From Acidothermaceae bacterium (GTDB lineage: Bacteria; Actinomycetota; Actinomycetes; Acidothermales; Acidothermaceae), in NCBI GenBank assembly GCA_025925185.1, contig JAICLV010000004.1, forward strand, positions 1-36,132: a DNA stretch of 36,132 bases, read 5' to 3'. The notes beneath the pieces were generated by a model. It saw only the letters and a list, made by a program, of their open reading frames with translations. It searched no databases and was not told the DNA's origin. Numbering within the stretch: position 1 is the stretch's first letter; each line of letters begins with the position of its first letter. This document shows, in pieces, positions 1 to 8,156 of the stretch. The translations under genes were made by a program, and so were the position numbers.

Positions 1-751
<751 letters not shown>

Positions 752-867
752 TCGCCGACTTTGGTCAAGCGTCAGCTAGCCCCAGACCCTGGAACTCGTC
801 CCAGGACAGTGCTATTGAGGTGCTCAAGCACGAGTTGCGGGGCCTAGGGAGATCATCAGGGGCGGAA

Positions 868-924
868 GGCGCGGTTACAGCAGGCGCGGTTACAGCAAAG
901 ACGCGTGTTACAGCAAAGACGCGT
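868..924. repeat. Short tandem repeats across the 3' end of glgM
   Basis: Two perfect 15-base units (868-882 and 883-897) are followed by a related 18-base unit. On the minus strand each unit ends in the same CTG-TAA as the glgM C-terminus, giving three TAA codons in the same frame (plus-strand positions 908-910, 890-892 and 875-877). The first TAA met by the ribosome ends glgM, and the other two sit just behind it. This looks like local tandem duplication of the gene's final codons. Confidence 0.8.
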
Positions 925-2098
925 ACAGCGCGCGGGTGCGTTCGGCGATGGCGGTCCAGCTGAAGTGCTCGACCGCGCGCTCCCGGCCCGCGACGCCCAT
1001 CGCCGAACTGCGGGCTGGGTCGCACACCAACGCGTTGACCGCCTCGGCGAACGCGCCGGCGAAGGCGCCCGCGTCGCGCGGCGCGCCGTACGGGTCGGCG
1101 GGGTCGGGATCGATCGGCACGAGGATTCCGGTCTCGCCGTCGGCGACCACCTCGGGGATCCCGCCGGTGCGGGTCGCCACGACGGCCGTCTCGCTGGCCA
1201 TCGCCTCGAGGTTGACGATGCCCATCGGCTCGTAGATCGACGGGCAGACGAACACGGTCGCCGCGGAGAAAAGCTGGATGAGCTCGGCCTTCGGCACCAT
1301 GCGGCGAATCCAGTGCACGCCCTCGCGCTCCTCTTGCAGCGCGTGGATGCCGGCCTCGACCTCGTCGGCGATCTCCGGGGTGTCGGCGGCGCTGGCAAGC
1401 ACCAGAAGTTGGGCGTCGGAGTCGAAGTCGTGCGCGGCCTTTAGCAAGTAGGGCAGCCCTTTTTGCCGGGTGATACGGCCGACGAAGATGACCAGCGGTC
1501 GGTCGAGGTCGATGTCGTGCTCTTCGAGCACGCCACGGTCGGGCGTGGGCCGGTACTCGTCGGTGTCAATCCCGTTGTGGACGACGTGCAGCCGGGCCTC
1601 GTCGACGTCCGGATAGCAGCGCAGGACGTCGTCGGCCATGCCGGCCGACACCGCGATCACCGCGTCGGCGGCGGTGATCGCGGTGCGCTCGCAAAACGAC
1701 GAGAGCGCGTAACCGCCGCCGAGCTGCTCGGCCTTCCAAGGCCGCAACGGCTCGAGCGAATGAGTCGTGACGACGTGCGGGACGTCGTTCAGCAGCTTCG
1801 ACACGTGACCGGCGAAGTTCGCGTACCAGGTGTGGGAGTGCACGAGGTTCGCGTCGCCGGTGGCGGCGGCGATCGACAGGTCGGTCGACATCGTGAGCAA
1901 AGCGGCGTTGGCGCCGGTCTCGAGCAGTTGTGCGTCGGCGACGTGCGCTGTGACGCCGGCCTCGTCGCGCGGCTTGCCGAAGCAGTGCACCTCGATGTCG
2001 ATGAGCCGGCGCAACTCGCGCGCCAGGTACTCGACGTGGACGCCGGCGCCGCCGTACACCTCCGGCGGGTACTCGCGGGTGAGCAGCGCGACTCGCAT
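908..2098 (-). CDS. glgM: GlgM/GlgA-type ADP-glucose glucosyltransferase (actinobacterial glycogen synthase family)
   Basis: GT4-fold glycosyltransferase of 396 residues, the usual length of the actinobacterial glycogen synthase family. In mycobacteria the member of this family (GlgM) transfers glucose from ADP-glucose to glucose-1-phosphate, making maltose-1-phosphate for the GlgE pathway of alpha-glucan synthesis. The N-terminus (MRVALLTREYPPEVYGGAGVH) shows the acceptor-side glycine-rich loop. A central GRITRQKGLPYLLKA carries the K-x-G donor-site region, and SIYEPMGIVNLEAMA is the E-x7-E nucleotide-sugar motif. The start is supported by AAGGTGG six bases upstream of the ATG. The gene is divergent from glgC, which makes its substrate, across 51 bases, the same arrangement as in mycobacteria. 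Whether this enzyme makes maltose-1-phosphate or elongates glycogen cannot be decided from sequence. The symbol rests on family and context. Confidence 0.9.
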   Translation of the reverse strand: MRVALLTREYPPEVYGGAGVHVEYLARELRRLIDIEVHCFGKPRDEAGVTAHVADAQLLETGANAALLTMSTDLSIAAATGDANLVHSHTWYANFAGHVSKLLNDVPHVVTTHSLEPLRPWKAEQLGGGYALSSFCERTAITAADAVIAVSAGMADDVLRCYPDVDEARLHVVHNGIDTDEYRPTPDRGVLEEHDIDLDRPLVIFVGRITRQKGLPYLLKAAHDFDSDAQLLVLASAADTPEIADEVEAGIHALQEEREGVHWIRRMVPKAELIQLFSAATVFVCPSIYEPMGIVNLEAMASETAVVATRTGGIPEVVADGETGILVPIDPDPADPYGAPRDAGAFAGAFAEAVNALVCDPARSSAMGVAGRERAVEHFSWTAIAERTRALYASLL

Positions 2099-2137
2099 GA
2101 ATCGCCACCTTACTGGTGGGCGGGCGGCGCGCCCCGG

Positions 2138-2143
2138 TAGGTT
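2138..2143 (+). promoter_or_regulatory. Probable -10 element of leaderless glgC
   Basis: TAGGTT (TANNNT pattern) ends 6 bases before the glgC ATG, which has no Shine-Dalgarno sequence. This spacing puts the transcription start on or next to the ATG, a common layout for leaderless actinobacterial genes. It is inferred from pattern only. Confidence 0.45.
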
Positions 2144-2149
2144 CCGGGC

Positions 2150-3388
2150 ATGGAGAAGGGGCGCAACGTTTTCGGCATCGTCCTCGCCGGGGGCCAGGGC
2201 ACCAGGCTGTTGCCGCTAACCGCCGACCGCGCGAAGCCCGCCGTGCCGTTCGGCGGCATCTACCGGCTCATCGACTTCGTGCTGTCCAATCTGGCCAACG
2301 GCGGGCTGCGCAAGATCGTGGTCTTGACCCAGTACAAGAACCACAGCCTCGACCGGCACGTCGCCACCACCTGGCGGATGTCGCCCATCTTCGGCAACTA
2401 CGTGGCGCCCGTGCCAGCCCAGCAGCGGGTCGGCCCGCGCTGGTTCGCGGGCTCCGCCGACGCGATCTACCAGAGCCTCAACCTCATCTACGACGAGGAG
2501 CCCGACTACATCCTGGTCTTCGGCGCCGACCACATCTACCGCATGGATCCCGAGCAGATGATCGACCAGCACGTTGCGTCGGGCGCGGGCGCGACGGTGG
2601 CCGGAATCCGCGCGCCGCGCATGGAGGCATCGGCGTTCGGCGTCATTCAGACCGCGAGCACCGGTCCCGACGTGGGTCGGCGCATCGAGGCGTTTCTCGA
2701 AAAGCCCAAGAACATCGACGGCATCGGCTTGCCTGACTCGCCAGAGGAGGTCTTTGCCTCGATGGGCAATTACTGCTTCACCACCGAGGCCCTGCTCGAC
2801 GCCGTCAATCGCGACGCGGCCGACGAGAGGTCGTCGCACGATATGGGCGGAAACATCATCCCGATGTTCGTCTCGCGTGGCGACGCGCAGGTCTACGACT
2901 TCAACGAGAACGTCGTCCCAGGGTCGACCGAGCGAGATCACGCTTACTGGCGCGACGTCGGAAGCCTCGACGCGTATTACGACGCGCACATGGACTTGAT
3001 CTCGGTGCACCCGATTTTCAATCTCTACAACCAGAAGTGGCCTATCTACACCAACCACCGGCCGTTGCCGCCGGCGAAGATCGTCCATGACGACACCCGG
3101 GTCATCGACTCGATGCTCTCGAACGGCGTCATCGTCGCCGACTCGAGCGTCAACCGCTCGGTGCTCTCGCCGAACGTGAAGGTCGACCGTGGGGCGACGA
3201 TCGACGGTTGCGTGCTGATGGACAACGTGCGGGTCGGCAAGAGCGCGGTCGTGCGCAACGCCATCATCGACAAAAACGTCGTCGTGCCGGATGGGGCGCG
3301 GATCGGCGTCGATCCAGAACAGGATCGCGACCGATTCACCGTTTCAGAAAACGGCGTCGTCGTGATCGGCAAGAACGCGACCATCTAG
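2150..3388 (+). CDS. glgC: Glucose-1-phosphate adenylyltransferase
   Basis: ADP-glucose pyrophosphorylase converts glucose-1-phosphate and ATP to ADP-glucose and pyrophosphate, the committed and usually allosterically controlled step of glycogen synthesis. The 412-residue length is normal. The N-terminal nucleotidyltransferase domain has [13 protein letters not shown], the [10 protein letters not shown] signature and [20 protein letters not shown] carries the metal-binding aspartate. The C-terminal third has the left-handed beta-helix hexapeptide pattern ([19 protein letters not shown], then [14 protein letters not shown]). The ATG start is the first in frame and probably leaderless. It is divergent from glgM, so substrate supply and use are set from one 51-base region. 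Its last 45 bases overlap tail-to-tail with the STAS gene on the other strand. Confidence 0.97.
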   Translation: MEKGRNVFGIVLAGGQGTRLLPLTADRAKPAVPFGGIYRLIDFVLSNLANGGLRKIVVLTQYKNHSLDRHVATTWRMSPIFGNYVAPVPAQQRVGPRWFAGSADAIYQSLNLIYDEEPDYILVFGADHIYRMDPEQMIDQHVASGAGATVAGIRAPRMEASAFGVIQTASTGPDVGRRIEAFLEKPKNIDGIGLPDSPEEVFASMGNYCFTTEALLDAVNRDAADERSSHDMGGNIIPMFVSRGDAQVYDFNENVVPGSTERDHAYWRDVGSLDAYYDAHMDLISVHPIFNLYNQKWPIYTNHRPLPPAKIVHDDTRVIDSMLSNGVIVADSSVNRSVLSPNVKVDRGATIDGCVLMDNVRVGKSAVVRNAIIDKNVVVPDGARIGVDPEQDRDRFTVSENGVVVIGKNATI

Positions 3389-3814
3389 GCCGCCCCGTCG
3401 TTTGCCTCGACCCCTCTCATCGATCCCCGCGACCGCGCCAACGATGTCGCCGACGTACCGATGAATCTCAAAACGCCCGCTCAACCCGGCTTGGCGGATC
3501 GCTTGCAGGACGGCCACCCCGTCGACGACGAGCCTGAGATCGCCGCCCGCGCGTCGCAACTGCCGGTCGATGCGTGCCAACGCCTCAACGCACAAGGGAT
3601 TGACCGCGCTGACGCGGGCGAGATCCACGATGTGCCTCGTGGCGCCCGTTACCACGCTCTTGTCGACGGCGTCCGTCACCACCTGCCACGCGTCGCCGGT
3701 GATGTCACCGCGCACGACGAAGAGTTGCCAATCGCGCACCACGTAGTGCGTGACGTCGAAAGCCTCATCGCCGATGCGCGACGTGACAAGGCTGAGTTCC
3801 GGGCTACCTGCCAT
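3344..3814 (-). CDS. STAS-domain protein (anti-sigma-factor-antagonist-like)
   Basis: Predicted cytosolic protein of 156 residues with one STAS fold at about residues 15-125: a beta-strand stretch ([19 protein letters not shown]), the core strand [19 protein letters not shown], then [24 protein letters not shown] proteins usually bind anti-sigma kinases, or act in sensory complexes. The loop after the VDL strand, where SpoIIAA-type antagonists carry the phosphorylated D-S-x-G, reads VSAVNP. The classical phosphoacceptor serine is therefore not evident, and a phospho-switch of the usual kind is doubtful. ATG at 3814 is chosen because AAGGGG lies about six bases upstream; the in-frame ATG at 3832 has no ribosome site. 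The final ~30 residues are Arg/Gly/Asp-rich and overlap the 3' end of glgC. A 56-codon ORF ends just inside its start. No anti-sigma kinase is adjacent. Confidence 0.75.
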   Translation of the reverse strand: MAGSPELSLVTSRIGDEAFDVTHYVVRDWQLFVVRGDITGDAWQVVTDAVDKSVVTGATRHIVDLARVSAVNPLCVEALARIDRQLRRAGGDLRLVVDGVAVLQAIRQAGLSGRFEIHRYVGDIVGAVAGIDERGRGKRRGGLDGRVLADHDDAVF

Positions 3815-3974
3815 CGAGTCCCCTTCGCTCATCGAAGACTGATGGTTGTTCGAGCAGTCGCGGATCGCGTGCGATCCGGGCGACCAGCTCCGGTGGCGTG
3901 GTGTTCGTTGCAGCGCACGGACGCTGAGGGACGCTGTCTTGGAAGTCGAAATCACTCAACGGTTTGCCGTTCAT
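3804..3974 (-). CDS. Possible 56-residue protein translationally coupled to the STAS gene
   Basis: Short ORF starting MNGKPLSDFDFQDSV. Its ATG is preceded by a good GGAGGG ribosome site five bases away, and its stop overlaps the STAS start by 11 bases, which is typical of translational coupling. The second half (PELVARIARDPRLLEQ) could form an amphipathic helix. I recognise no family. It could be a small partner of the STAS protein, or just a leader peptide. The 172 bases upstream (3975-4146) show no other gene. Codon third positions are G/C-biased but less strongly than in neighbours, so it may be a recent or non-coding ORF. Confidence 0.45.
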   Translation of the reverse strand: MNGKPLSDFDFQDSVPQRPCAATNTTPPELVARIARDPRLLEQPSVFDERRGLDGR

Positions 3975-4146
3975 CTGCCCTCCGTGTCGAAAAAGCAACG
4001 CCGACGGGCGGGTGCTCACGAAAATGGAAGGCTGTCTGCTCAACCTGACGCCAGTGTATGTCGGATTGACCGCAGCGCAACCGGCTAGCGCTTTCTGCCT
4101 GGCTGTCGCAGAATCCCGGCGTGCCCGATGATCGTGAAAGGCCACG

Positions 4147-4613
4147 TCAAGGCTTTGACGACGAGGCGCCAGCCGCCTTGGCCGCGCTGCGGATGCGCGC
4201 CCGCGAGGTCGCCGCCCATTCCGCCCAGGCTGCGGGATCGGCGCCGCCGGCGTCATCGACGATCCGCGCGTCGTTGCCGCCGTTCTCCAAGATTGCCTTC
4301 GCGCCGGTGCGGGCCGTTGCGGCCGCGATGGAGCGCCCTGCCGCGGTCGACCCGACGTGCGCGATCACGCTGACGCCAGGGTCTTCGACGAGCCGCTCGC
4401 CGACACTGGCGCCACCTTGGACGACGTGGATCACGTCGTCCGGCAATTCGCGCGCGAAGTGCGCGGCGAGCGCGGCGCCGACCTGAGGCGCGCGCGTTCC
4501 GACGGCTTGTAGACCGTGCGGGCGGCGCCGACGACGGTAAGCACGGCGGCATCCGCGCTTTCTTCGATCTCGGCGAGGAGCTCCCCTGTCGAGGGATCAA
4601 GGATGCGCAGCAT
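4147..4613 (-). pseudogene. Decayed aldehyde dehydrogenase
   Basis: Remnant of an NAD(P)-dependent aldehyde dehydrogenase. The first part, from ATG 4613 with an AGGAG ribosome site, reads MLRILDPSTGELLAEI, the usual family start, and continues to VGAARTVYKPSER. The KPSE motif normally lies about 130 residues further into the protein, so an internal deletion has joined the two parts. Right after KPSE the frame breaks at a CG-dinucleotide run (4488-4496): removing two bases restores KPSERAPQVGAAL and then LPDDVIHVVQGGASVG, VSVIAHVGSTAAGR and ILENGGNDARIVDDA, which match the cofactor-binding region through the ELGG motif. The catalytic cysteine domain is missing entirely. At least three lesions make function very unlikely. 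The intact ribosome site suggests a fairly recent loss. 108 bases separate it from the divergent hemerythrin gene. Confidence 0.8.
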
Positions 4614-4721
4614 TGGCGGGCTCCTGTGAATCGGGCGATCAGGTTTTGCGACGTGTCGCGGACGGTACCCAACCAATCACGGACGACACGGCACGCGCCC
4701 GAGACAACTGGAGGCTTGCTC

Positions 4722-5294
4722 ATGAGCGCAGGAAACATCGCCGACACCGTCAACGAGAACGCTGACGCGATCGAAATACTTCTTGCCCAACACAACCAGA
4801 TCAAGCAACTGTTCTCGCTCGTGGAAAGCAGCGAGGGTGAGGCTCAGCAGCGGGAGTTCGACCACCTGCGGGCGTTGCTCGCCGTGCACGAGACCGCGGA
4901 GGAGGAGGTGCTGCGTCCGGTGACGCGCAGCGCTGTCCCCAATGGCGACGCGGTGGCCGACGCGCGCATGGAAGAGGAGAACGAGGCCAAGGAAGTGCTC
5001 GCCAAGTTGGAGAAGCTCGGCTGCCCGTCCTCGGAATTCATGCCGTTGTTCCTTGAGTTCAAGAAGTCCGTGCTCGCGCACGCCGAACACGAGGAGCACG
5101 AGGAGTTCCCAGGTATTCGCGCGTCGAAGACTCCCGACGAGCTGAAGAAGATGGGCAAGCGGATCAAGATGGCGGAGAAGATGGCGCCTACGCATCCGCA
5201 CCCGACGGCGAAGACGACGACCGCGAACTACTTGGCGGGCCCATTCGCCGCGATGCTCGACAAGGTGCGCGACGCAATGAAGAGCAACAAGTAG
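4722..5294 (+). CDS. Hemerythrin HHE-domain protein
   Basis: Predicted 190-residue, mostly helical cytosolic protein of the hemerythrin/HHE cation-binding family. These four-helix bundles hold a di-iron site and serve in oxygen, nitric oxide or iron handling. Candidate iron ligands are His24 in LLAQHNQIKQLF, the HLRALLAVHETAEEEVL helix, the acidic ARMEEENEAKEVL helix, and HAEHEEHEEFP. The C-terminal ~60 residues (after residue 135) are a Lys/Thr/Pro-rich tail outside the domain. ATG at 4722 is chosen over upstream in-frame starts because GGAGG (4710-4714) lies seven bases ahead. Transcription probably ends at the strong hairpin at 5337-5384. Ligand specificity cannot be told from sequence. 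Confidence 0.88.
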   Translation: MSAGNIADTVNENADAIEILLAQHNQIKQLFSLVESSEGEAQQREFDHLRALLAVHETAEEEVLRPVTRSAVPNGDAVADARMEEENEAKEVLAKLEKLGCPSSEFMPLFLEFKKSVLAHAEHEEHEEFPGIRASKTPDELKKMGKRIKMAEKMAPTHPHPTAKTTTANYLAGPFAAMLDKVRDAMKSNK

Positions 5295-5302
5295 GAACCT
5301 GC

Positions 5303-5345
5303 GTCAGCGGGAGCGCGAGTTAGCGGGACCGCGAGTCAGCGGGGG
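5303..5345. repeat. 16-base tandem repeat (2.7 units)
   Basis: Units at 5303-5318 and 5319-5334 differ at two positions, and a partial third unit runs into the hairpin at 5337. It fills the gap between the hemerythrin stop and the facing small membrane protein gene. It carries no ORF. Confidence 0.75.
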
Positions 5346-5644
5346 AAACTTTTCGGCGTCATGGCGCCGGAAGTTTCCCCGCTGTCGTTTGTCCGCCGCG
5401 CGAAACGCGGCCGATAGGCGCCCCGATAGGCGCGCAGCCCGATCGCCGCGACGCCAACCGACAGCAGTGCCGAGCGAAGGATCGCGGCGCCCGCGTCGGC
5501 CATCGCGACACCTAGAGCGACACCGCCGATCACCGCAAGCGCCGCGCCGACCGCCCGCCAGCCGCGCCGCGCGGGCGTGACGGAGCGGACCGTGCCGAGC
5601 GAGCGGACCGTGCCGAGCGAGCGGACCGAGCTGAGCGTGACCAC
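5336..5644 (-). CDS. Small Arg-rich membrane protein, unknown
   Basis: Predicted 102-residue protein with a GTG start. Residues 1-30 are Arg/Ser/Thr-rich and encoded by an 18-base tandem repeat (SLGTVRSLGTVRS). Residues ~31-70 hold two hydrophobic helices (AVGAALAVIGGVALGVAM and AILRSALLSVGVAAIGL), followed by a basic, cytoplasmic-looking tail ending PKSFPR. I recognise no family. No ribosome site is seen at the GTG, and the start may lie elsewhere because the repeat has expanded here. The last codons form one arm of a long hairpin that likely terminates the facing hemerythrin gene. Confidence 0.5.
   Translation of the reverse strand: MVTLSSVRSLGTVRSLGTVRSVTPARRGWRAVGAALAVIGGVALGVAMADAGAAILRSALLSVGVAAIGLRAYRGAYRPRFARRTNDSGETSGAMTPKSFPR
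5337..5384. terminator. Long hairpin between convergent genes
   Basis: Left arm 5337-5358 pairs with right arm 5365-5384: about 20 base pairs with one bulged G and a six-base loop. It is followed by TCGTTT on the plus strand, so there is no true U-tract. Its place 43 bases after the hemerythrin stop suggests a terminator. It also overlaps the last 16 codons of the minus-strand gene, so that gene's 3' end is locked in the stem. Confidence 0.65.
5583..5636. repeat. 18-base tandem repeat, three units
   Basis: Units at 5583-5600 and 5601-5618 are identical; the third at 5619-5636 differs at a few bases. It is a multiple of three and in frame with the N-terminus of the minus-strand membrane protein, adding SLGTVR hexapeptides. 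A second degenerate repeat built on GTCTCAGTC follows at about 5670-5715, filling the gap before DUF1003. Confidence 0.85.
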
Positions 5645-5712
5645 AGCGGTTCGTTACCCGGGATCGGGCATCTCAGTCGGGATCTCGATCCGCGGGTCTC
5701 AGTCCGCGTGTC

Positions 5713-6243
5713 TCAGTCGGAGTCGGACTCGGTTCGCTGCGACTCCGCAACTCCCTGTCGCTCGTTCAGCTCGTCGAGCAGCCGTTGCAGCTCCCCACGG
5801 ATGAAGTCGCGGGTGGCGACCTCGCCCAGCGCCACCCGCAGAGAGGCGACCTCGCTGGTGAGGTACTCGGTGTCTGCGATGTTGCGCTCGTTGCGGTTGC
5901 GGTCTTCCTCGAACTGCACGCGGTCGCGATCGGCCTGCCGGTTTTGCGCGAGCAAGATCAAGGGCGCGGCGTACGACGCCTGCACCGACAAGATCAGCGT
6001 GAGCAGCGTGAACTTGTTGCTGTACTGGTCGAACCGCAAGCCGTTCGGAACGAAGACGTTCCACACGATCCAGACCGTGATGAACGCGGTCATGAACACG
6101 ATGAAGCGCGCGGTACCCATGAACCTCGCGAAGCGCTCTGAAAGCTTGCCGAAGGCCTCGGGGTCGTAGTCGGGCCGCAGCATGAGGCGGCGCGGCGCGA
6201 TCGGCTGGTCGAGCCGCGACCGCGGCACGTCACGCCGTGGCAT
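5713..6243 (-). CDS. DUF1003 family membrane protein
   Basis: Predicted inner-membrane protein of 176 residues. After a basic N-terminus, two membrane segments are visible: FIVFMTAFITVWIVWNVFV and FTLLTLILSVQASYAAPLI, the latter running into LILLAQNRQADRDR, the DUF1003 signature. The rest is a charged coiled-coil helix (residues ~110-170). Biochemical function is unknown. The start overlaps the end of the MgtE-N/CBS gene by 14 bases, so the two are probably co-transcribed and coupled. The same pair is adjacent in mycobacteria (Rv1231c/Rv1232c, from memory), which suggests a shared role, perhaps in ion or magnesium homeostasis. Confidence 0.88.
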   Translation of the reverse strand: MPRRDVPRSRLDQPIAPRRLMLRPDYDPEAFGKLSERFARFMGTARFIVFMTAFITVWIVWNVFVPNGLRFDQYSNKFTLLTLILSVQASYAAPLILLAQNRQADRDRVQFEEDRNRNERNIADTEYLTSEVASLRVALGEVATRDFIRGELQRLLDELNERQGVAESQRTESDSD

Positions 6244-7522
6244 CGGGCTGTCCGATCGATTGTTCGGATGCCGCGCGCGCAGTGTCGCGCCAACCCTCCG
6301 GTAACACGTGGTCGAGGACGTCGTCGACCATGACCGCGCCGAGCAGCCGGTCGTTGGCGTCGACGACCGGCACCGCGACCAGGTTGTACGTCGCCAGATA
6401 GCTCGTAACCTCGTGCAGCGGGACGTCGGGGTTGAGCGGCGCGATGTCGGTGTCGACCACGGCGCTCACCAACGACGCCGGCGGCTCACGCAACAGCCGC
6501 TGCAGGTGCGCGATGCCTAGGTAACGGCCGGTGGGAGTGTCGGTCGGCGGCCGGCACACATACACCTGCGACGCCGAGGCCGGTGAGAGATCGGGATTGC
6601 GCACGTGCGCAAGGGCTTCGGCAACGGTCGCGGTCGGTGGCAAGATCACCGGCTCGGTGGTCATCAGACCGCCCGCGGTGTTCTCCGAGTAGGTCAGCAG
6701 CCGACGTACCGGCTCTGCCTCTTCGGGCTGCATCAAAGCCAACAATCGCTCGGCTTCTTCTTGGGAGAGCTCGGCGAGCAGGTCGGCGGCGTCGTCCGGG
6801 CCCATCGCTTCGAGCACGTCGGCGGCACGCTCGCTCTCCAACGTCGACAAGATCTCGACCTGCTCGTCTTCGGGCAGCTCCTCAAGGACGTCGGCCAGTC
6901 GCTCGTCGTCGAGCGCCGCCGCGACTTCGGCGCGGCGCTTTTCCGAAAGGTCGTGGATCACGCCGGCCAGGTCGGCCGGCCGCAGCTGATCGAATGCGGC
7001 CAGCAGGTTCGCGGCGCCTTGACCCTTCTCGCTGAGCGACAGGCCGCGCACGGCGTCCCAATCGACGACGTGCGTGACGCCGCGGCGGCGGACCCGCCCG
7101 CCCGCGTGGGTGCGAACCGCCACCTTCGTGAGCAGCCAGTCGCGGGTGCGGGTGCGCTCCATCGCGACGTCGGTCACCGTGGCGGTGGCGCCCGTCTCAA
7201 CCAACGTGACGGAGCGATCGAGCAGCTCTCCGATCACCAGCGTCTCGGCGGCGCGCTGCTGGAATCGGCGCAAGCTCACCGTCCCCGTGGTGATGACCGC
7301 GGCCGCCTCGATGCTGGTGACCCGGGTCATCGGGATGAAGATCCGGCGACGTGGCAGTACCTCGACCACGAGCCCGAGCACGCGCGGCGCCTGGTTGCCG
7401 ATGCGCAGCATGACGACGACGTCGCGCACCCGGCCGACCTGGTCGCCGTTCGGGTCGAACACGACAAGACTGGCCAGGCGCGCGATGAAAACCCGCGTCG
7501 GGGTTCCGCTGCGCTCCGTCAT
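6230..7522 (-). CDS. MgtE N-terminal and CBS-domain protein without transporter domain
   Basis: Predicted 430-residue cytosolic protein. Residues ~8-150 look like two PRC-barrel-type beta domains (RVFIARLASLVVFDPNGDQ at the start). Residues ~160-290 are the MgtE N-domain superhelix with the repeated pattern RLADVLEELPEDEQVEIL, LESERAADVLEAMGPDDAA and LSQEEAERLLALM. Residues ~295-410 are two CBS motifs (MTTEPVILPPTATVAEAL and VVDANDRLLGAVMVDDVLD). True MgtE channels continue with five membrane helices; this one stops, so it is a soluble regulator-like relative. It leads an operon with DUF1003, overlapping by 14 bases. The ATG is seven bases behind a TAACCT -10-like box and probably leaderless. 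Confidence 0.88.
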   Translation of the reverse strand: MTERSGTPTRVFIARLASLVVFDPNGDQVGRVRDVVVMLRIGNQAPRVLGLVVEVLPRRRIFIPMTRVTSIEAAAVITTGTVSLRRFQQRAAETLVIGELLDRSVTLVETGATATVTDVAMERTRTRDWLLTKVAVRTHAGGRVRRRGVTHVVDWDAVRGLSLSEKGQGAANLLAAFDQLRPADLAGVIHDLSEKRRAEVAAALDDERLADVLEELPEDEQVEILSTLESERAADVLEAMGPDDAADLLAELSQEEAERLLALMQPEEAEPVRRLLTYSENTAGGLMTTEPVILPPTATVAEALAHVRNPDLSPASASQVYVCRPPTDTPTGRYLGIAHLQRLLREPPASLVSAVVDTDIAPLNPDVPLHEVTSYLATYNLVAVPVVDANDRLLGAVMVDDVLDHVLPEGWRDTARAASEQSIGQPDATA

Positions 7523-7529
7523 GTAGCGG

Positions 7530-7535
7530 AGGTTA
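7530..7535 (-). promoter_or_regulatory. Probable -10 element of leaderless MgtE-N/CBS gene
   Basis: On the minus strand TAACCT lies seven bases before the ATG, and no Shine-Dalgarno sequence is present. Pattern only. Confidence 0.45.
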
Positions 7536-7642
7536 TCGCTCCGTCACCGTGCCACGGCTCAGACGCGCACGCGCGAGACACGCACGCATGAGACGGGCAC
7601 CCGCGGGGCAGGACGCTTGCACGAGTCGAAAGGGGTGCGCGC

Positions 7643-8146
7643 ATGGCGAGGCGTGGGCTGTTCCGGCGTCGCAAGCCGCGTGTCGACGAGCAGCTGGCTT
7701 CGCACTACATGAGCTCGATGCATGCGGTGTCGCAATTGGGTGATCGCCTTGTCGAGGCGCAGGCGCGCAACGCGAGCGTCGCCGAACGGCGCGAGATCCA
7801 CGCCCGGCTTGAGCATGAGCTTGGTCGCGCGGTCACGTCGGCGACGGCGATCTACCAGGAGTTGTTCGACGCCGTCGGTGGTCCGCACCGGGCTAACCCC
7901 GACTTGGCGTTGTGGCGGCGGCGGCTTGGCGACGTGCTGACCATCAGGGCGCATCACGAGCTGCGGCAAATCGACGACGGCGGCGTCATCCCGCCGTCGC
8001 AGCAGCGCGTTTCGACCCGGGCGGCCTACGGTCCGCACCAGGCAGGCATGGATTTCGCCGACCCGCCGCAGACTAGGCCGGTCAGCCCAGAGACACGCGC
8101 CCAGGGCGTCGACATCAGCGACGTCGACGCCGTCGTTCAGCGCTAG
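7643..8146 (+). CDS. Conserved-looking hypothetical protein, 167 residues
   Basis: Not recognised. Starts MARRGLFRRRKPRVDEQ with a very basic N-terminus, then a predicted helical region (residues ~18-110) with little hydrophobic content and no membrane segment. The C-terminal ~55 residues are Pro/Gly-rich and probably disordered. The ATG has an AAAGGGG ribosome site seven bases upstream, so the gene is very likely expressed. Stands alone on the plus strand, divergent from the MgtE-N/CBS gene (120-base gap with GC-rich direct repeats) and convergent with the LacI gene ten bases away. Confidence 0.7.
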   Translation: MARRGLFRRRKPRVDEQLASHYMSSMHAVSQLGDRLVEAQARNASVAERREIHARLEHELGRAVTSATAIYQELFDAVGGPHRANPDLALWRRRLGDVLTIRAHHELRQIDDGGVIPPSQQRVSTRAAYGPHQAGMDFADPPQTRPVSPETRAQGVDISDVDAVVQR

Positions 8147-8156
8147 TCGTCAGGGG

